A DNA stretch of 64,000 nucleotides, taken from the NCBI RefSeq assembly GCF_001437405.1, contig NZ_JQBY01000004.1, positions 55,031-119,030 on the forward strand, read 5' to 3'. A program made the position numbers and the translations under genes. The DNA comes from Pediococcus ethanolidurans (GTDB taxonomy: Bacteria > Bacillota > Bacilli > Lactobacillales > Lactobacillaceae). Numbering within the stretch: the stretch's first letter is position 1; every line of letters begins with the position of its first letter. Shown here one piece after another: positions 18,048 through 25,930 of this stretch. The notes below the pieces were generated by a model, which saw nothing but the letters and a program-made list of their open reading frames with translations, was not told where the DNA came from and ran no database searches.

Positions 18048-18650
18048 ATGAATACTAGATATCTTGATATCCTAAAAGAACGTCGCTCCATCTATAATTT
18101 AGGTAAAAATGTGACTTTGCCAGAATCCGACATTAATCAGTTAGTAGAAACGGCGGTTCGAGAATCACCAACTTCATTTAATGCCCAAACAACACGTGCC
18201 GTAATCCTTTATGGTGAAAAACATGATCAACTTTGGGATATTGTTGCTAATCGCTTAAAGTCCGAAGTTCCTAACGAACAAGTGTATGCTAACACCAAAC
18301 AAAAAGTTGCCAGTTTCAAAGCTGCATATGGCACAATTTTGTATTTTACCGACCTCAGTGTTGTGGCCGACTATGAAAAGCAAGTTCCATTGTATGCGGT
18401 AAACATTGCACCGTGGGCAGAACAAGGCATTGGTGGTGCGCAACAAAATGTTTGGACGGCTCTAGCGGACAACCATATTGGTGCTAATTTACAGCATTAC
18501 AATCCATTAATTGATGGTGAAGTTCGTCTGGCTTTTGATATTCCAATGGATTGGGAATTACGTGGTCAAATGCCTTTTGGCTCTATTGAAAAGGCGGCGG
18601 CTGCAAAAACGTACGTGGCAGATAGTGATCGATTTAAAGTTTTAAAATAA
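18048..18650 (+). CDS. Nitroreductase-family oxidoreductase
   Basis: This 200-residue FMN-dependent nitroreductase-fold protein resembles the short YdgI/HBN1/Frm2-like subgroup. It has an N-terminal ERRSIYNLGKN phosphate-binding segment, ESPTSFNAQTTRAVILYG for FMN contacts, GGAQQNVWTALADNHIGANLQHYNPL and a C-terminal LRGQMPFGSIEKAA loop. Members reduce nitroaromatics, quinones or other electron acceptors with NAD(P)H. The physiological substrate is unknown. GAGAGGAAGATTAGAAA precedes the ATG. It is a single gene between convergent terminators. Confidence 0.88.
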   Translation: MNTRYLDILKERRSIYNLGKNVTLPESDINQLVETAVRESPTSFNAQTTRAVILYGEKHDQLWDIVANRLKSEVPNEQVYANTKQKVASFKAAYGTILYFTDLSVVADYEKQVPLYAVNIAPWAEQGIGGAQQNVWTALADNHIGANLQHYNPLIDGEVRLAFDIPMDWELRGQMPFGSIEKAAAAKTYVADSDRFKVLK

Positions 18651-18671
18651 AATATTTTATTTAAATAAATA

Positions 18672-18708
18672 CCTCTAAACAGCGTCGTAAAAGACAGCTA
18701 TTTAGAGG
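18672..18708. terminator. Bidirectional terminator between convergent genes
   Basis: CCTCTAAA pairs with TTTAGAGG around a 21-nt loop between the nitroreductase and CPBP-protease stops; the flanks are A/T-rich. Confidence 0.55.
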
Positions 18709-18713
18709 CAATT

Positions 18714-19964
18714 TTATGCCGTAGTATACTGATAATCAAGTGTTTCTTGGATTACTTTCTTGCGTTTCCCAGTAATTAAAAAAGCCACGATCAATATAAA
18801 AATAATTACTTGTCCAAGTGTCGTGATCCAATCAAGTGATGCAGGTGCTGACATGGTCATATCCGCTGAACTTGATAGACCTAAAAAGTCATTCAAAAAA
18901 TGAAAAATGATTGGAAAGGCCAAATTCTGTGTGTACAAATATATAGCAGCAAACAGCATTCCGGCTGCTCCAGCGGAAAGCATTTGTTCAAAAGTAGCTG
19001 ACCAAGCTTGTCCAGAAAAACCATTGCTGAAATGCCACAACCCAAATAAAACACCATTAATGATTACAGCCCATTCGATTTGATGTGCATGTTTTTGAAG
19101 GGCCCTTAATAACAAAGAAAGAATTGCAAAACGAAAAAGCCACTCTTCCATGACCGTTTCCAGTGATGTCAATACCATTTTTAAGTTAATTTTATCCATT
19201 GTAATATCGTATTTGAATAGAACGTCAGAAACTTTACCACCATCACCAAAGCCATTCCAGATTACATACCAAACTGAGAAAACAATTAAAAAGCTTATTA
19301 CAATCCAACTAGCTTTTTTAGAAAAAGTAAAATTAGGTAATTTAAATCCCCATAAATACATCAAAAATGCCACACTAATTAAAACGCTAATCACATCGGC
19401 AACCTGAGTATTATCAATTGTTTGAATTACATGTCCAATCTGTGCCGGTTTGGTAAATTCCAAAATTAACTGCGATCCAGCAAAAATTCCTTGAGCAATA
19501 AGTTCACACAATAAAATTATACGACCTACCAAGGATTCAATCTTGGCATAAACAAAATACGTCATTGGAATATACATAAACAACAGATATATTAAAAATA
19601 TTATTGCCAAAACAAAAAAATTAATATGCGTAACTTGATGTATCAATAGCATCACAAATGAGAAACTAAGTGGCAACAGGAGTGCTTGTCCTATAGTTTG
19701 AAAATAATAATTGCATTTTCGCAAAATCCATCTAATTTTTTGACTAGGTTCTAATGCTTTTTCAAATGGAATCTTAATTGCCAGCCCCATCACTACAAAA
19801 CTAATAATAATCACCACAAGTTGCCTACTCGATAACGGTGCATGTTGTTTTGACAAAGCTCTTGAGACAAGTACACCAATATAGGTCACAAAACCGATCG
19901 TCAACTGCCAAATATACCACTGCTTTAATATATTAACTTGTTTTTTTGATAATTTATGAATCAT
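18714..19964 (-). CDS. CPBP-family intramembrane glutamic protease (Abi/CAAX-like)
   Basis: This 416-residue polytopic membrane protein has about ten hydrophobic helices. The C-terminal third carries the CPBP/Rce1 motifs: EEWLFRFAIL (the EExxxR glutamates), GVLFGLWHFSNG (motif 2, His) and FHFLNDFLGL (motif 3, His/Asn). In lactic acid bacteria such proteins are linked to bacteriocin self-immunity, peptide pheromone processing or membrane protein turnover. No bacteriocin gene is nearby, so I do not assign immunity. The start at 19964 has GGGGGAGTAAAT upstream. The N-terminal membrane extension is longer than in minimal family members (about 220 residues). Confidence 0.85.
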   Translation of the reverse strand: MIHKLSKKQVNILKQWYIWQLTIGFVTYIGVLVSRALSKQHAPLSSRQLVVIIISFVVMGLAIKIPFEKALEPSQKIRWILRKCNYYFQTIGQALLLPLSFSFVMLLIHQVTHINFFVLAIIFLIYLLFMYIPMTYFVYAKIESLVGRIILLCELIAQGIFAGSQLILEFTKPAQIGHVIQTIDNTQVADVISVLISVAFLMYLWGFKLPNFTFSKKASWIVISFLIVFSVWYVIWNGFGDGGKVSDVLFKYDITMDKINLKMVLTSLETVMEEWLFRFAILSLLLRALQKHAHQIEWAVIINGVLFGLWHFSNGFSGQAWSATFEQMLSAGAAGMLFAAIYLYTQNLAFPIIFHFLNDFLGLSSSADMTMSAPASLDWITTLGQVIIFILIVAFLITGKRKKVIQETLDYQYTTA

Positions 19965-20132
19965 ATTTACTCCCCCGATAATTTCATTTTGAGATTTCTT
20001 CAAATCTATAAAATTCTACAACTAAACATAATCGTAATTCCTAACGGGTATAATTGCAAATAGCACAAAATTACTATTAGTTATCACTATAAAAATCATT
20101 TTTTGAAAGTTTATTAGCACTGATACTATCTA

Positions 20133-20161
20133 TTGGCACGAAAGTATAAATGCTCTACAAT
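20133..20161 (+). promoter_or_regulatory. Promoter of the DUF1304 gene
   Basis: TTGGCA (20133-20138) and TACAAT (20156-20161) are separated by exactly 17 bp, about 30 bp before the start codon. Confidence 0.65.
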
Positions 20162-20189
20162 AGAAACTAATATCAATTAGGAGGAAATT

Positions 20190-20552
20190 ATGACAACATT
20201 CGCACTTTTTTTAGCCGCGTTAGTGGGACTTGAACATTTAGGAATTATGTTTCTAGAAATGTTTGCAGGTCCAAAAACGCAGGCAAAGGCTTTTGATATG
20301 CCGTTCACATTTGTTAACCAAGAACACTCTCAAACTGCATTGAGTAATCAAGGTATTTATAATGGTGCCCTTGGACTATTAATTATTAGTGTCCTATTCT
20401 TTTTCAGTGGATCCACATTATTGACAATCATGCGTTTATTAATGTTTTTTGTTATGATCGTTGGTACTTATGGAGGATTAACTGCAACTAAGAAGATTTT
20501 TACGTTGCAACTTTTACCTGCTACAGTTGTGTTTGTTTTGTTATTTTTGTAA
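20190..20552 (+). CDS. DUF1304 small membrane protein
   Basis: This 120-residue protein has four hydrophobic helices. The DUF1304 hallmarks are GLEHLGIMFLEMF near residue 14, and the loop NQEHSQTALSNQGIYNGALGLL after helix 1. The family is widespread in bacteria with no assigned activity. TAGGAGGAAATT gives a strong ribosome site for the ATG. It has its own promoter and a strong long-stem terminator, so it is a single-gene transcript. Confidence 0.85.
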   Translation: MTTFALFLAALVGLEHLGIMFLEMFAGPKTQAKAFDMPFTFVNQEHSQTALSNQGIYNGALGLLIISVLFFFSGSTLLTIMRLLMFFVMIVGTYGGLTATKKIFTLQLLPATVVFVLLFL

Positions 20553-20636
20553 AAAACTTAAGCATGATAAATCTTGCCTGTAATTCGATTTCATTTCTCA
20601 GCCTTTTTTAAATGGCTTACTAAAGTAGTAAATAGG

Positions 20637-20688
20637 AATAGACACGTCTCTCGTGGAAATTTTCCACCTCTAACGCGTCTATTTTTTT
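20637..20688 (+). terminator. Strong terminator of the DUF1304 gene
   Basis: AATAGAC pairs with GTCTATT, with an inner GTGGAAA/TTTCCAC stem and seven T residues after the hairpin. Confidence 0.8.
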
Positions 20689-20716
20689 CATTATCGTTTT
20701 ATTTCACACATGGCAC

Positions 20717-20753
20717 AAAAAAAGAACCCAAGATCTTCTCATTTCTTGGATTC
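20717..20753 (-). terminator. Terminator of the structured RNA
   Basis: On the minus strand GAATCCAAGA pairs with TCTTGGGTTC (10 bp, one G-T) around a 10-nt loop, followed by seven T residues. Confidence 0.85.
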
Positions 20754-21217
20754 CCTTATGAGGAAGCTTCCCAACCTATTAATACTGTGCTTTTTGAAAT
20801 AATCTTACACCTTCACAACTAACTTTTTTGTTTCGTAAGACCTTGCGCAACATCACAACTTGCTAACATTCGCTATTCTCACTAATTGTGCCTTATCGAT
20901 CTTCGTTCTAGCCCACTTGAATTTTTCATTTTTCTATCTACCGGTGCGATTCAAGTAGTCTCCTACTGATTCCACACTGCCTCAAGCTTTAGCGAACACT
21001 TCGATCGTTCATACAGTTTATCTTATCGATGTTGAAAATCCTCCAACAAACTAAGGTGTTCCCTCGTTAACTGTCTATCTCTAACTCAATCCCAGACTCT
21101 TTTTTGACATCACGTCTGTAGATGATGTTTTTAAAACATTCGTTTACTGGACTGATTCAAATTTAACCAGTTAGCGATCTTTCTGAGAAGAACTTTACGG
21201 TTGGGATCCTATCCCTT
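20717..21217 (-). ncRNA. Candidate structured non-coding RNA, about 500 nt
   Basis: No protein is encoded here. A consensus -10 (TATAAT, 21225-21230) precedes it and a very strong terminator ends it (20717-20753). Its 5' end pairs with the sequence just before the terminator in two adjacent 7-bp helices: GAGGAAG with CTTCCTC, and CCCAACC with GGTTGGG. Other likely helices are TTCGCTA/TAGCGAA (long range), ACTGG/CCAGT, CATCA/TGATG, CTTGAAT/ATTCAAG, and AGTAG/CTACT capped by a GAGA (GNRA) loop. The 9-mer ATCGATAAG occurs twice. It does not show RNase P, tmRNA or 6S signatures that I know. Its size, ornate pairing and host recall large RNAs such as ROOL, but I cannot confirm a class. Confidence 0.65.
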
Positions 21218-21224
21218 CCTCACC

Positions 21225-21230
21225 ATTATA
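21225..21230 (-). promoter_or_regulatory. -10 element for the structured RNA
   Basis: A perfect TATAAT lies 7-8 bp before the G-rich 5' end of the closing helix. No good -35 is seen at 17 bp; TTGTAA is 20 bp upstream. Confidence 0.5.
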
Positions 21231-21275
21231 ATATCACGTCCTGCAATCGGTTACAATTAAAATGCTCGCAGAAAA

Positions 21276-21830
21276 TTATTGCTGATTTTGCCACTGATCA
21301 TCCGTAATAGCATACAAAACATCATCAACAGTTCGACCTTTAAGCTGCGTGTTATTTTTCAAAAGTCCCTCTTTTTGCATGCCAATTTTCTGCATCACAC
21401 GCCCCGACTTCAGATTTTCTGAACAATGCAAAGCATCAATCCGTTTCAATCCTAAATCATTAAAACCCATTTTCAAAAGTCGTTTAGCCGCTTCTGGGGC
21501 AAAACCGTTCCCCCAATAATTACGACCGATTGCATACCCAATTTCAGCCTTTAAATCTTTAGCATCTAAACGAAAATCAATACTGCCGATCAATTTATGA
21601 CTACTTTTTAATTCTATCCCCCACTTGCCTTCAGGATCCTTCACAAAATAATTGAGAATCTGAGTTCTTGTGTCATCAAGACTTTTATGACGCGCATAAA
21701 TATACTTTACAGTTTCCGAATCGCTCGCATACTCGTACATATCCTCCGCATCTTCAACCGTAACTGGTCTTAATAACAACCGTTGCGTTTCTAAATGATT
21801 ATTAAGTAATAGTTTTTCCTCAATTGTCAT
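21276..21830 (-). CDS. GNAT N-acetyltransferase (RimJ/RimL-like)
   Basis: This 184-residue GCN5-related acetyltransferase is of the Acetyltransf_3 type. It opens with LETQRLLLRPVTVEDAEDMYEY, continues with IGSIDFRLDAKDLKAEIGYAIGRNYWGNGFAPEAAKRLLKMGF (acetyl-CoA loop around NYWGNGFAPEA) and ends with RVMQKIGMQKEGLLKN. Relatives acetylate ribosomal-protein N-termini or small molecules; the substrate is unknown. It is a single gene whose start is preceded by AGGAGGTTGAAGG. It lies just upstream of the candidate RNA on the same strand, with 45 bp between its stop and the RNA -10. Confidence 0.88.
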   Translation of the reverse strand: MTIEEKLLLNNHLETQRLLLRPVTVEDAEDMYEYASDSETVKYIYARHKSLDDTRTQILNYFVKDPEGKWGIELKSSHKLIGSIDFRLDAKDLKAEIGYAIGRNYWGNGFAPEAAKRLLKMGFNDLGLKRIDALHCSENLKSGRVMQKIGMQKEGLLKNNTQLKGRTVDDVLYAITDDQWQNQQ

Positions 21831-21983
21831 CCTTCAACCTCCTCGTTAAATTGCCAATAAATATAAGCCAATAAACATTAAAAGTCAATTTGAATATTTT
21901 TGACATTTCACTGAATCAGGTTGTTTTTCATTAAAATTAGGTTAAACTAAATTTATGACACTTTAAAAAAAAGAGGCTTTTTT

Positions 21984-23060
21984 ATGTACATTCAACGAAT
22001 TCATACATTACAAACTAAATTAGACGATTTAAAAATAGATGCCCTTCTAGTTGAGAGTCGGTTCAATCTCCTTTATTTAACCGGTTTTGATGGTCTCGAA
22101 GGTGATGGTCGTCTACTTATTACCACTACCAACGCAACTTTGATCACTGATGCTCGTTACGAAGAAGACCTTCACGAACGTCTTGAAAAACACATCAATC
22201 TTGCCATTACACGCGATTACATGAAAATCATCACTAATATAGTAGCTGATCGGCACATTGAGCACTTGGGATTTGAGGATACCATTGTTTATTCAGATTA
22301 TTTTCAACTCACTAAGCTACCAAATCTCACTTTAACAGCTACTTCTCAAGTTATTGATCAGTTACGCGCAGTGAAAAGGCCAGAAGAAGTTGAAGCCACA
22401 GAAAAAGCAATCACTCTTTCATCACAGGGCTTTAAATACCTTCTCACTCAAATCCATCCCGGTATGACTGAAATTCAAGTTGTCAACAAACTAGATAACT
22501 GGATGAAAGGCCATGGTTCCTCAGGTGCTTCTTTTGATACAATCGTAGCCAGCGGTCCACGAGCGGCAATGCCCCACGGAGACGCTACCACAAAAATCCT
22601 GAATAAAGGTGAAATGGTTACCATTGACTTCGGGTATTATGTAGACGGCTACACCTCAGATATTACGCGAACCATTGCACTAGGCGAACCTGATCCCAAA
22701 CTAAAACAAATTTACGAAATTGTGAAAGAAGCTCAACAAAAAGTAATGGATGCCATTAAACCCGGTGTTCTTGGTACTACTTTAGATAAAATAGGTCGTG
22801 ATTTCATTACGGAACAAGGCTATGGTAAAGAGTTTAATCATGGTATTGGTCATGGCATTGGCTTAGATATTCACGAATATCCTCAAAGTTATGGTGCTAT
22901 GCCGAATTTTAAAGTTTCTCAAAATGAAATTTTAACGGATGAACCCGGTATTTACGTTGCAAATCTTGGTGGTATTCGCATTGAAGATGACGTTCTAGTC
23001 ACTAAAACCGGCTGCCAACGACTCTCGGATATTACTCGCGAATTAATTATTTTGAATTAA
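21984..23060 (+). CDS. Xaa-Pro peptidase, M24 family (aminopeptidase P/PepQ-like)
   Basis: This 358-residue cytosolic metallopeptidase has an N-terminal creatinase domain (about 1-130, with ALLVESRFNLLYLTGF) and a pita-bread M24 catalytic domain (about 135-358). Metal ligands are visible in VTIDFGYYVDGYTSDITRT (two Asp), GIGHGIGLDIHEYP (His), TDEPGIYV (Glu) and GGIRIEDDVLV (Glu). It would release N-terminal residues next to proline or cleave Xaa-Pro dipeptides, part of the proteolytic system of lactic acid bacteria. The start ATG has AAAAAAGAGGCTTTTTT upstream. A terminator follows. Confidence 0.92.
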   Translation: MYIQRIHTLQTKLDDLKIDALLVESRFNLLYLTGFDGLEGDGRLLITTTNATLITDARYEEDLHERLEKHINLAITRDYMKIITNIVADRHIEHLGFEDTIVYSDYFQLTKLPNLTLTATSQVIDQLRAVKRPEEVEATEKAITLSSQGFKYLLTQIHPGMTEIQVVNKLDNWMKGHGSSGASFDTIVASGPRAAMPHGDATTKILNKGEMVTIDFGYYVDGYTSDITRTIALGEPDPKLKQIYEIVKEAQQKVMDAIKPGVLGTTLDKIGRDFITEQGYGKEFNHGIGHGIGLDIHEYPQSYGAMPNFKVSQNEILTDEPGIYVANLGGIRIEDDVLVTKTGCQRLSDITRELIILN

Positions 23061-23076
23061 TGCGCCAAAAATAGAA

Positions 23077-23137
23077 AATGGTTGTTTAGACTGAATTATC
23101 GCATTGATAATTTTATCCAAACAACCATTATTTTTTA
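23077..23137 (+). terminator. Terminator of the peptidase gene
   Basis: AATGGTTGTTT pairs with AAACAACCATT, with an inner AATTATC/GATAATT stem, and ends in TTTTTT. Confidence 0.78.
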
Positions 23138-23731
23138 TGAATGTTTAACAGTCTGAAAGCGACTTTGCAGCCACGGAATCATCCGTGCGTAAATGATACC
23201 CGTCGCAATTCCCACAATGACCCCTTTAATAAGATTGAAAGGTAAAACTCCATATAGAACCATATTAAGAGTCGACACACTGACTTGAAAACTTACTAAT
23301 TTGAAGTAAATTGGCAATAAAATAAAAAGATTAACTAAACTCATGAAAATTGCCATTAGAACGGTACCGAAAACAATTCCCTGAACTAAGTACCGTGCCT
23401 GCTGTTTTATTCCCTGATCCATATGCTTCTTCAACGCATAATAGATAGGAAGTGCAAAGCACATTGTAGCCAAGAAATTAGCCACAATTCCAATTATTCC
23501 GACCATACTGCTATCCTTAGTTACGATATCAAGCAAGCCAGCCACTGCCGTTGTAATTGCGCCTGCGCCTGGCCCATAAATGAGCATTGTAAGCAAGATA
23601 GGAACATTGGCAAAATCGATTTTCAAAAATGAAAATCCTGGTAAAATTGGAAAACCGAACAACAATAAAACATAAGAAATTGCAGCCATCATAGCAATGA
23701 CCACCAAACGTGTAACTCTTTTGTTACCCAT
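23135..23731 (-). CDS. ribU: Riboflavin ECF transporter S-component
   Basis: This membrane protein of about 198 residues has six hydrophobic helices and is the substrate-binding subunit of an energy-coupling-factor vitamin transporter. RibU-type segments are LVVIAMMAAISYVLLLF, LKIDFANVPILLTMLIYGPGAGAI and LPFNLIKGVIVGI. It would associate with shared EcfA/EcfT subunits encoded elsewhere. Identity as the riboflavin S-component is strongly supported by the FMN riboswitch directly upstream. I chose the ATG at 23731 because AAGGAGG lies 9 nt upstream; the longer frame extends into the riboswitch terminator. Confidence 0.93.
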   Translation of the reverse strand: MGNKRVTRLVVIAMMAAISYVLLLFGFPILPGFSFLKIDFANVPILLTMLIYGPGAGAITTAVAGLLDIVTKDSSMVGIIGIVANFLATMCFALPIYYALKKHMDQGIKQQARYLVQGIVFGTVLMAIFMSLVNLFILLPIYFKLVSFQVSVSTLNMVLYGVLPFNLIKGVIVGIATGIIYARMIPWLQSRFQTVKHS

Positions 23732-23779
23732 GTGAGACATCCTCCTTGAAGGACTCATCCCAGGTGGATTATTTTTCTC

Positions 23780-23820
23780 AAAAAAATGACCTTTTATGCA
23801 AAAACAGAGCATAAAAGATC
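23780..23820 (-). terminator. Riboswitch-controlled terminator of ribU
   Basis: On the minus strand GATCTTTTATGC pairs with GCATAAAAGGTC (one T-G) and is followed by seven T residues, placed between the FMN aptamer and the ribU start. FMN binding should favour this hairpin. Confidence 0.8.
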
Positions 23821-23857
23821 AGTTGAATTTTTTGTAAGCCAAATAACCCAATCTTCT

Positions 23858-23976
23858 TTATCTAGACTTTAACTATCGGTATCGGCATTTCACCGATTCA
23901 ACCATCACAAGGATGGGTCGTGGACTTTACAACCACCGGTCGGGAATTTCACCCTGCCCCTGAAGACGAACCTTAT
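23858..23976 (-). promoter_or_regulatory. FMN riboswitch (RFN element)
   Basis: The minus strand carries the highly conserved RFN blocks in order: GGGGCAGGGTGAAATTCCC, GACCGGTGGT, AAGTCCACGA, TGAATCGGTGAAATGCCGA and TACCGATAG. The surrounding complementary ends form helix P1. It controls ribU. Confidence 0.96.
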
Positions 23977-24031
23977 TTAATTTTCAAAAACTATATTACA
24001 CTAATTTTCAACAAATGACTAGCCATTTGTT

Positions 24032-25201
24032 TTAGAAAGATTTCGTACTACCTTTCATAATTTCAGCACCCTTATTCGTTAGTAGGTAAGAACTACCATC
24101 ACTAGTGAACTGCATACCTTCAAATTCACGTTTAGCACTAAATTGAGTTGCTTGCACATCAGACTTCTTCAACTTACCTAATTTAGAAACAGGTACGGAA
24201 ATCACGCTGTCATCTGCAATCATATATAAACGATTACGCTTTTTATTATAAGCAAGTGACTGTGTTCGTGGACCCGGTGCATACTTAATTCCTTGCATAA
24301 CCAAACTGAACTTAACTGATTTAGTATAAATTTTTCCTTTAAAAAGCTTCAAACTCCGACTACCAGTTTTTGAATCTAAGTAAGCATTACCCGATTTATC
24401 AAACGCCAAGTTTAGCCCACCTGCAATATATCCACTCTTACTCTTAAAGCGAAAGTTGATTTTTTTATCAGGCTTCAATGTACTAATTTTAACACGTTGT
24501 ACATTTGCCTTTGTCGATACATGGTTGCCTGACGCTAAGCCCGTACCCACAAACCACAAATGTGAACTATCCTTAGGATTATATGCTAGTGATTGGCCAT
24601 GACCGAAGTTTTTGAACTTAGGACCAACTTTGATTGCCTTCAATACCTTTTTATAGGTGGCGTTTTGATTCTGAGTTGGATATCTTTTACTATTTGCGTT
24701 GTAAAAAGTGGCTCGTCGAATCATATCCATTTTTCCAGATTTAGTTGCCCCAAGCGCTCGTAACGCCTTCAAATTATATTTTGTAATCCAACCGTAAGAA
24801 CCACTGGTACAGAACACATAGGCCGTATCAGCACTTGTCATTGCAAAGCTTTGTGGATTTCCCCAACTCAAATTTTTCCATTTTGTTACTGGTAAAAAAT
24901 AATTTGATTTAAAACTAACCTTCTTATTTCCCTTTTTATAGTTAACTGAATCAGGTTTAGTTTGAAAGGTCGATGTTTTATAACCAGCAGCATAGGAATA
25001 TTGTTTCTTGGTAGTAAAATTACCAGTTAAATAGTAATTACTGTTGCTCACATACTTAAACTTACTAGCACTGTATGATGACAGTGCGTTTCCTTTTTGG
25101 GTATAAGTTGCAGCAAACGCAAAATCACCCACACTTAAGGTCATCAACCCTACAGCTAATCCACAAATCAGTCGAGATACCCACTTTGATTTTTTTTGCA
25201 T
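24032..25201 (-). CDS. Secreted propeller-like protein, paralogue of the 16164-17876 product
   Basis: This 389-residue exported protein has a signal peptide (residues 1-30, ending DFAFA) followed directly by the domain that forms the C-terminal part of the 570-residue protein at 16164-17876. Shared landmarks are NYYLTG/NYFLNAPSS, YVFCTSGSYGWITKYNLKALR, KVGPKFKNFGHGQSLAYNP, SLVMQGIKYAPG, SVISVPVSKLGKLKKSDVQ, REFEGMQF and SYLLTNKG near the end. It lacks the SH3-like wall-binding modules, so it may be released or held by other means. The repeated beta-strand pattern suggests a propeller. Function is unknown. It stands between ribU and the MerR gene with its own ribosome site (GGGGAGCTATTTTT). 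Confidence 0.8.
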   Translation of the reverse strand: MQKKSKWVSRLICGLAVGLMTLSVGDFAFAATYTQKGNALSSYSASKFKYVSNSNYYLTGNFTTKKQYSYAAGYKTSTFQTKPDSVNYKKGNKKVSFKSNYFLPVTKWKNLSWGNPQSFAMTSADTAYVFCTSGSYGWITKYNLKALRALGATKSGKMDMIRRATFYNANSKRYPTQNQNATYKKVLKAIKVGPKFKNFGHGQSLAYNPKDSSHLWFVGTGLASGNHVSTKANVQRVKISTLKPDKKINFRFKSKSGYIAGGLNLAFDKSGNAYLDSKTGSRSLKLFKGKIYTKSVKFSLVMQGIKYAPGPRTQSLAYNKKRNRLYMIADDSVISVPVSKLGKLKKSDVQATQFSAKREFEGMQFTSDGSSYLLTNKGAEIMKGSTKSF

Positions 25202-25287
25202 AAAAATAGCTCCCCTGCTATGTATTTAACACCACTAAGTGTAGCACTAAATCATACAGAAGAGCCTCAAAATTTTCATAGCAGAGA

Positions 25288-25743
25288 TTAGTCATTACTA
25301 TTATTTCGTAAAACAAATTCGGTTGGTCGATCCTTGCGCATGATTGCGATCAAACTCTTATCTTGAGAAACACCTTCAACCATGCCGAAATCTAATTCAT
25401 AGCCATCTTCAAGGATATTAAAATCGCGTAAACGATCACCAATTAAATGTTTCAAAGCGTTAGACATTTCTTCATGTTGAGAAGCTTTCTCTACTGCGAC
25501 ACTAAGCGTATACCCAGAATCAACATAGGACTGAATCATAGCTACTTTCATCAACGTATGATAAGAATATTTACGGTGTCGTCGTTCTTCAGACGACTTT
25601 GCGGGATGAATATATCCCTTTTTCTCCCAATATCTAAGCTGACGTTGTGACACCTTTGTTGCACTAGCAATATCACCAATTCCCAATAGGAAATCATGTG
25701 CCTTCATAATCGTCCTTACTCTTTGAGTAAAATCACTATTCAT
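25288..25743 (-). CDS. MerR-family transcriptional regulator
   Basis: This regulator of about 151 residues has a winged-helix MerR domain at about residues 20-90 (LGIGDIASATKVSQRQLRYWEKKGYIHPAKSSEERRHRKYSYHTLMKVAMIQSYVDSGYTL, best recognised by RQLRYWEKKGYI). It has no cysteine-based metal site, and a short C-terminal region ends in FVLRNN. This fits multidrug-type or orphan MerR regulators. It is divergent from the DHA2 efflux pump gene, and the shared intergenic region has a perfect 10-bp-arm inverted repeat whose arms contain both -35 boxes. It therefore probably controls its own promoter and the pump. I chose the ATG at 25743, preceded by AAGGTAAAC; 25755 is an alternative. Confidence 0.87.
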   Translation of the reverse strand: MNSDFTQRVRTIMKAHDFLLGIGDIASATKVSQRQLRYWEKKGYIHPAKSSEERRHRKYSYHTLMKVAMIQSYVDSGYTLSVAVEKASQHEEMSNALKHLIGDRLRDFNILEDGYELDFGMVEGVSQDKSLIAIMRKDRPTEFVLRNNSND

Positions 25744-25831
25744 GTTTACCTTCATTCCATTTCTTTTTAATTTATTATTTATAATTTATTTGTCAGAAAA
25801 GAAAACGTATTCGTTAGAATAACTAACACTA

Positions 25832-25893
25832 ATTATATATATTCTTACATTATTGTCAAATTAGTTGACAATAAAAAGTAAATGGCCTATATT
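25832..25893. promoter_or_regulatory. Divergent promoters sharing one palindromic operator
   Basis: A perfect inverted repeat at 25850-25874 has 10-bp arms TTATTGTCAA and TTGACAATAA with a 5-bp spacer. The right arm contains the rightward -35 TTGACA (25865-25870), 17 bp before TATATT (25888-25893). The left arm contains the leftward -35 (25854-25859), 16 bp before TATAAT (25832-25837 on the minus strand). Confidence 0.8.
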
Positions 25894-25930
25894 AGTTCTT
25901 GAACATTTTTTTACGAAAGGAAGCATCATC

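Noticed and set aside
20574..20822. Plus-strand 82-codon frame
   Set aside because: It runs through two terminators and the 3' end of the candidate RNA and has no ribosome site.
20717..21217. RNase P RNA, tmRNA or 6S RNA
   Set aside because: I looked for the GAGGAAAGTCC and ACAGAA blocks of RNase P, the tRNA-like ends of tmRNA and the open-bubble pattern of 6S; none is present.
25865..25930. Start of the efflux pump at TTG 25865
   Set aside because: That TTG is part of the -35 box and operator; the TTG at 25931 has a ribosome site and gives a normal DHA2 N-terminus.
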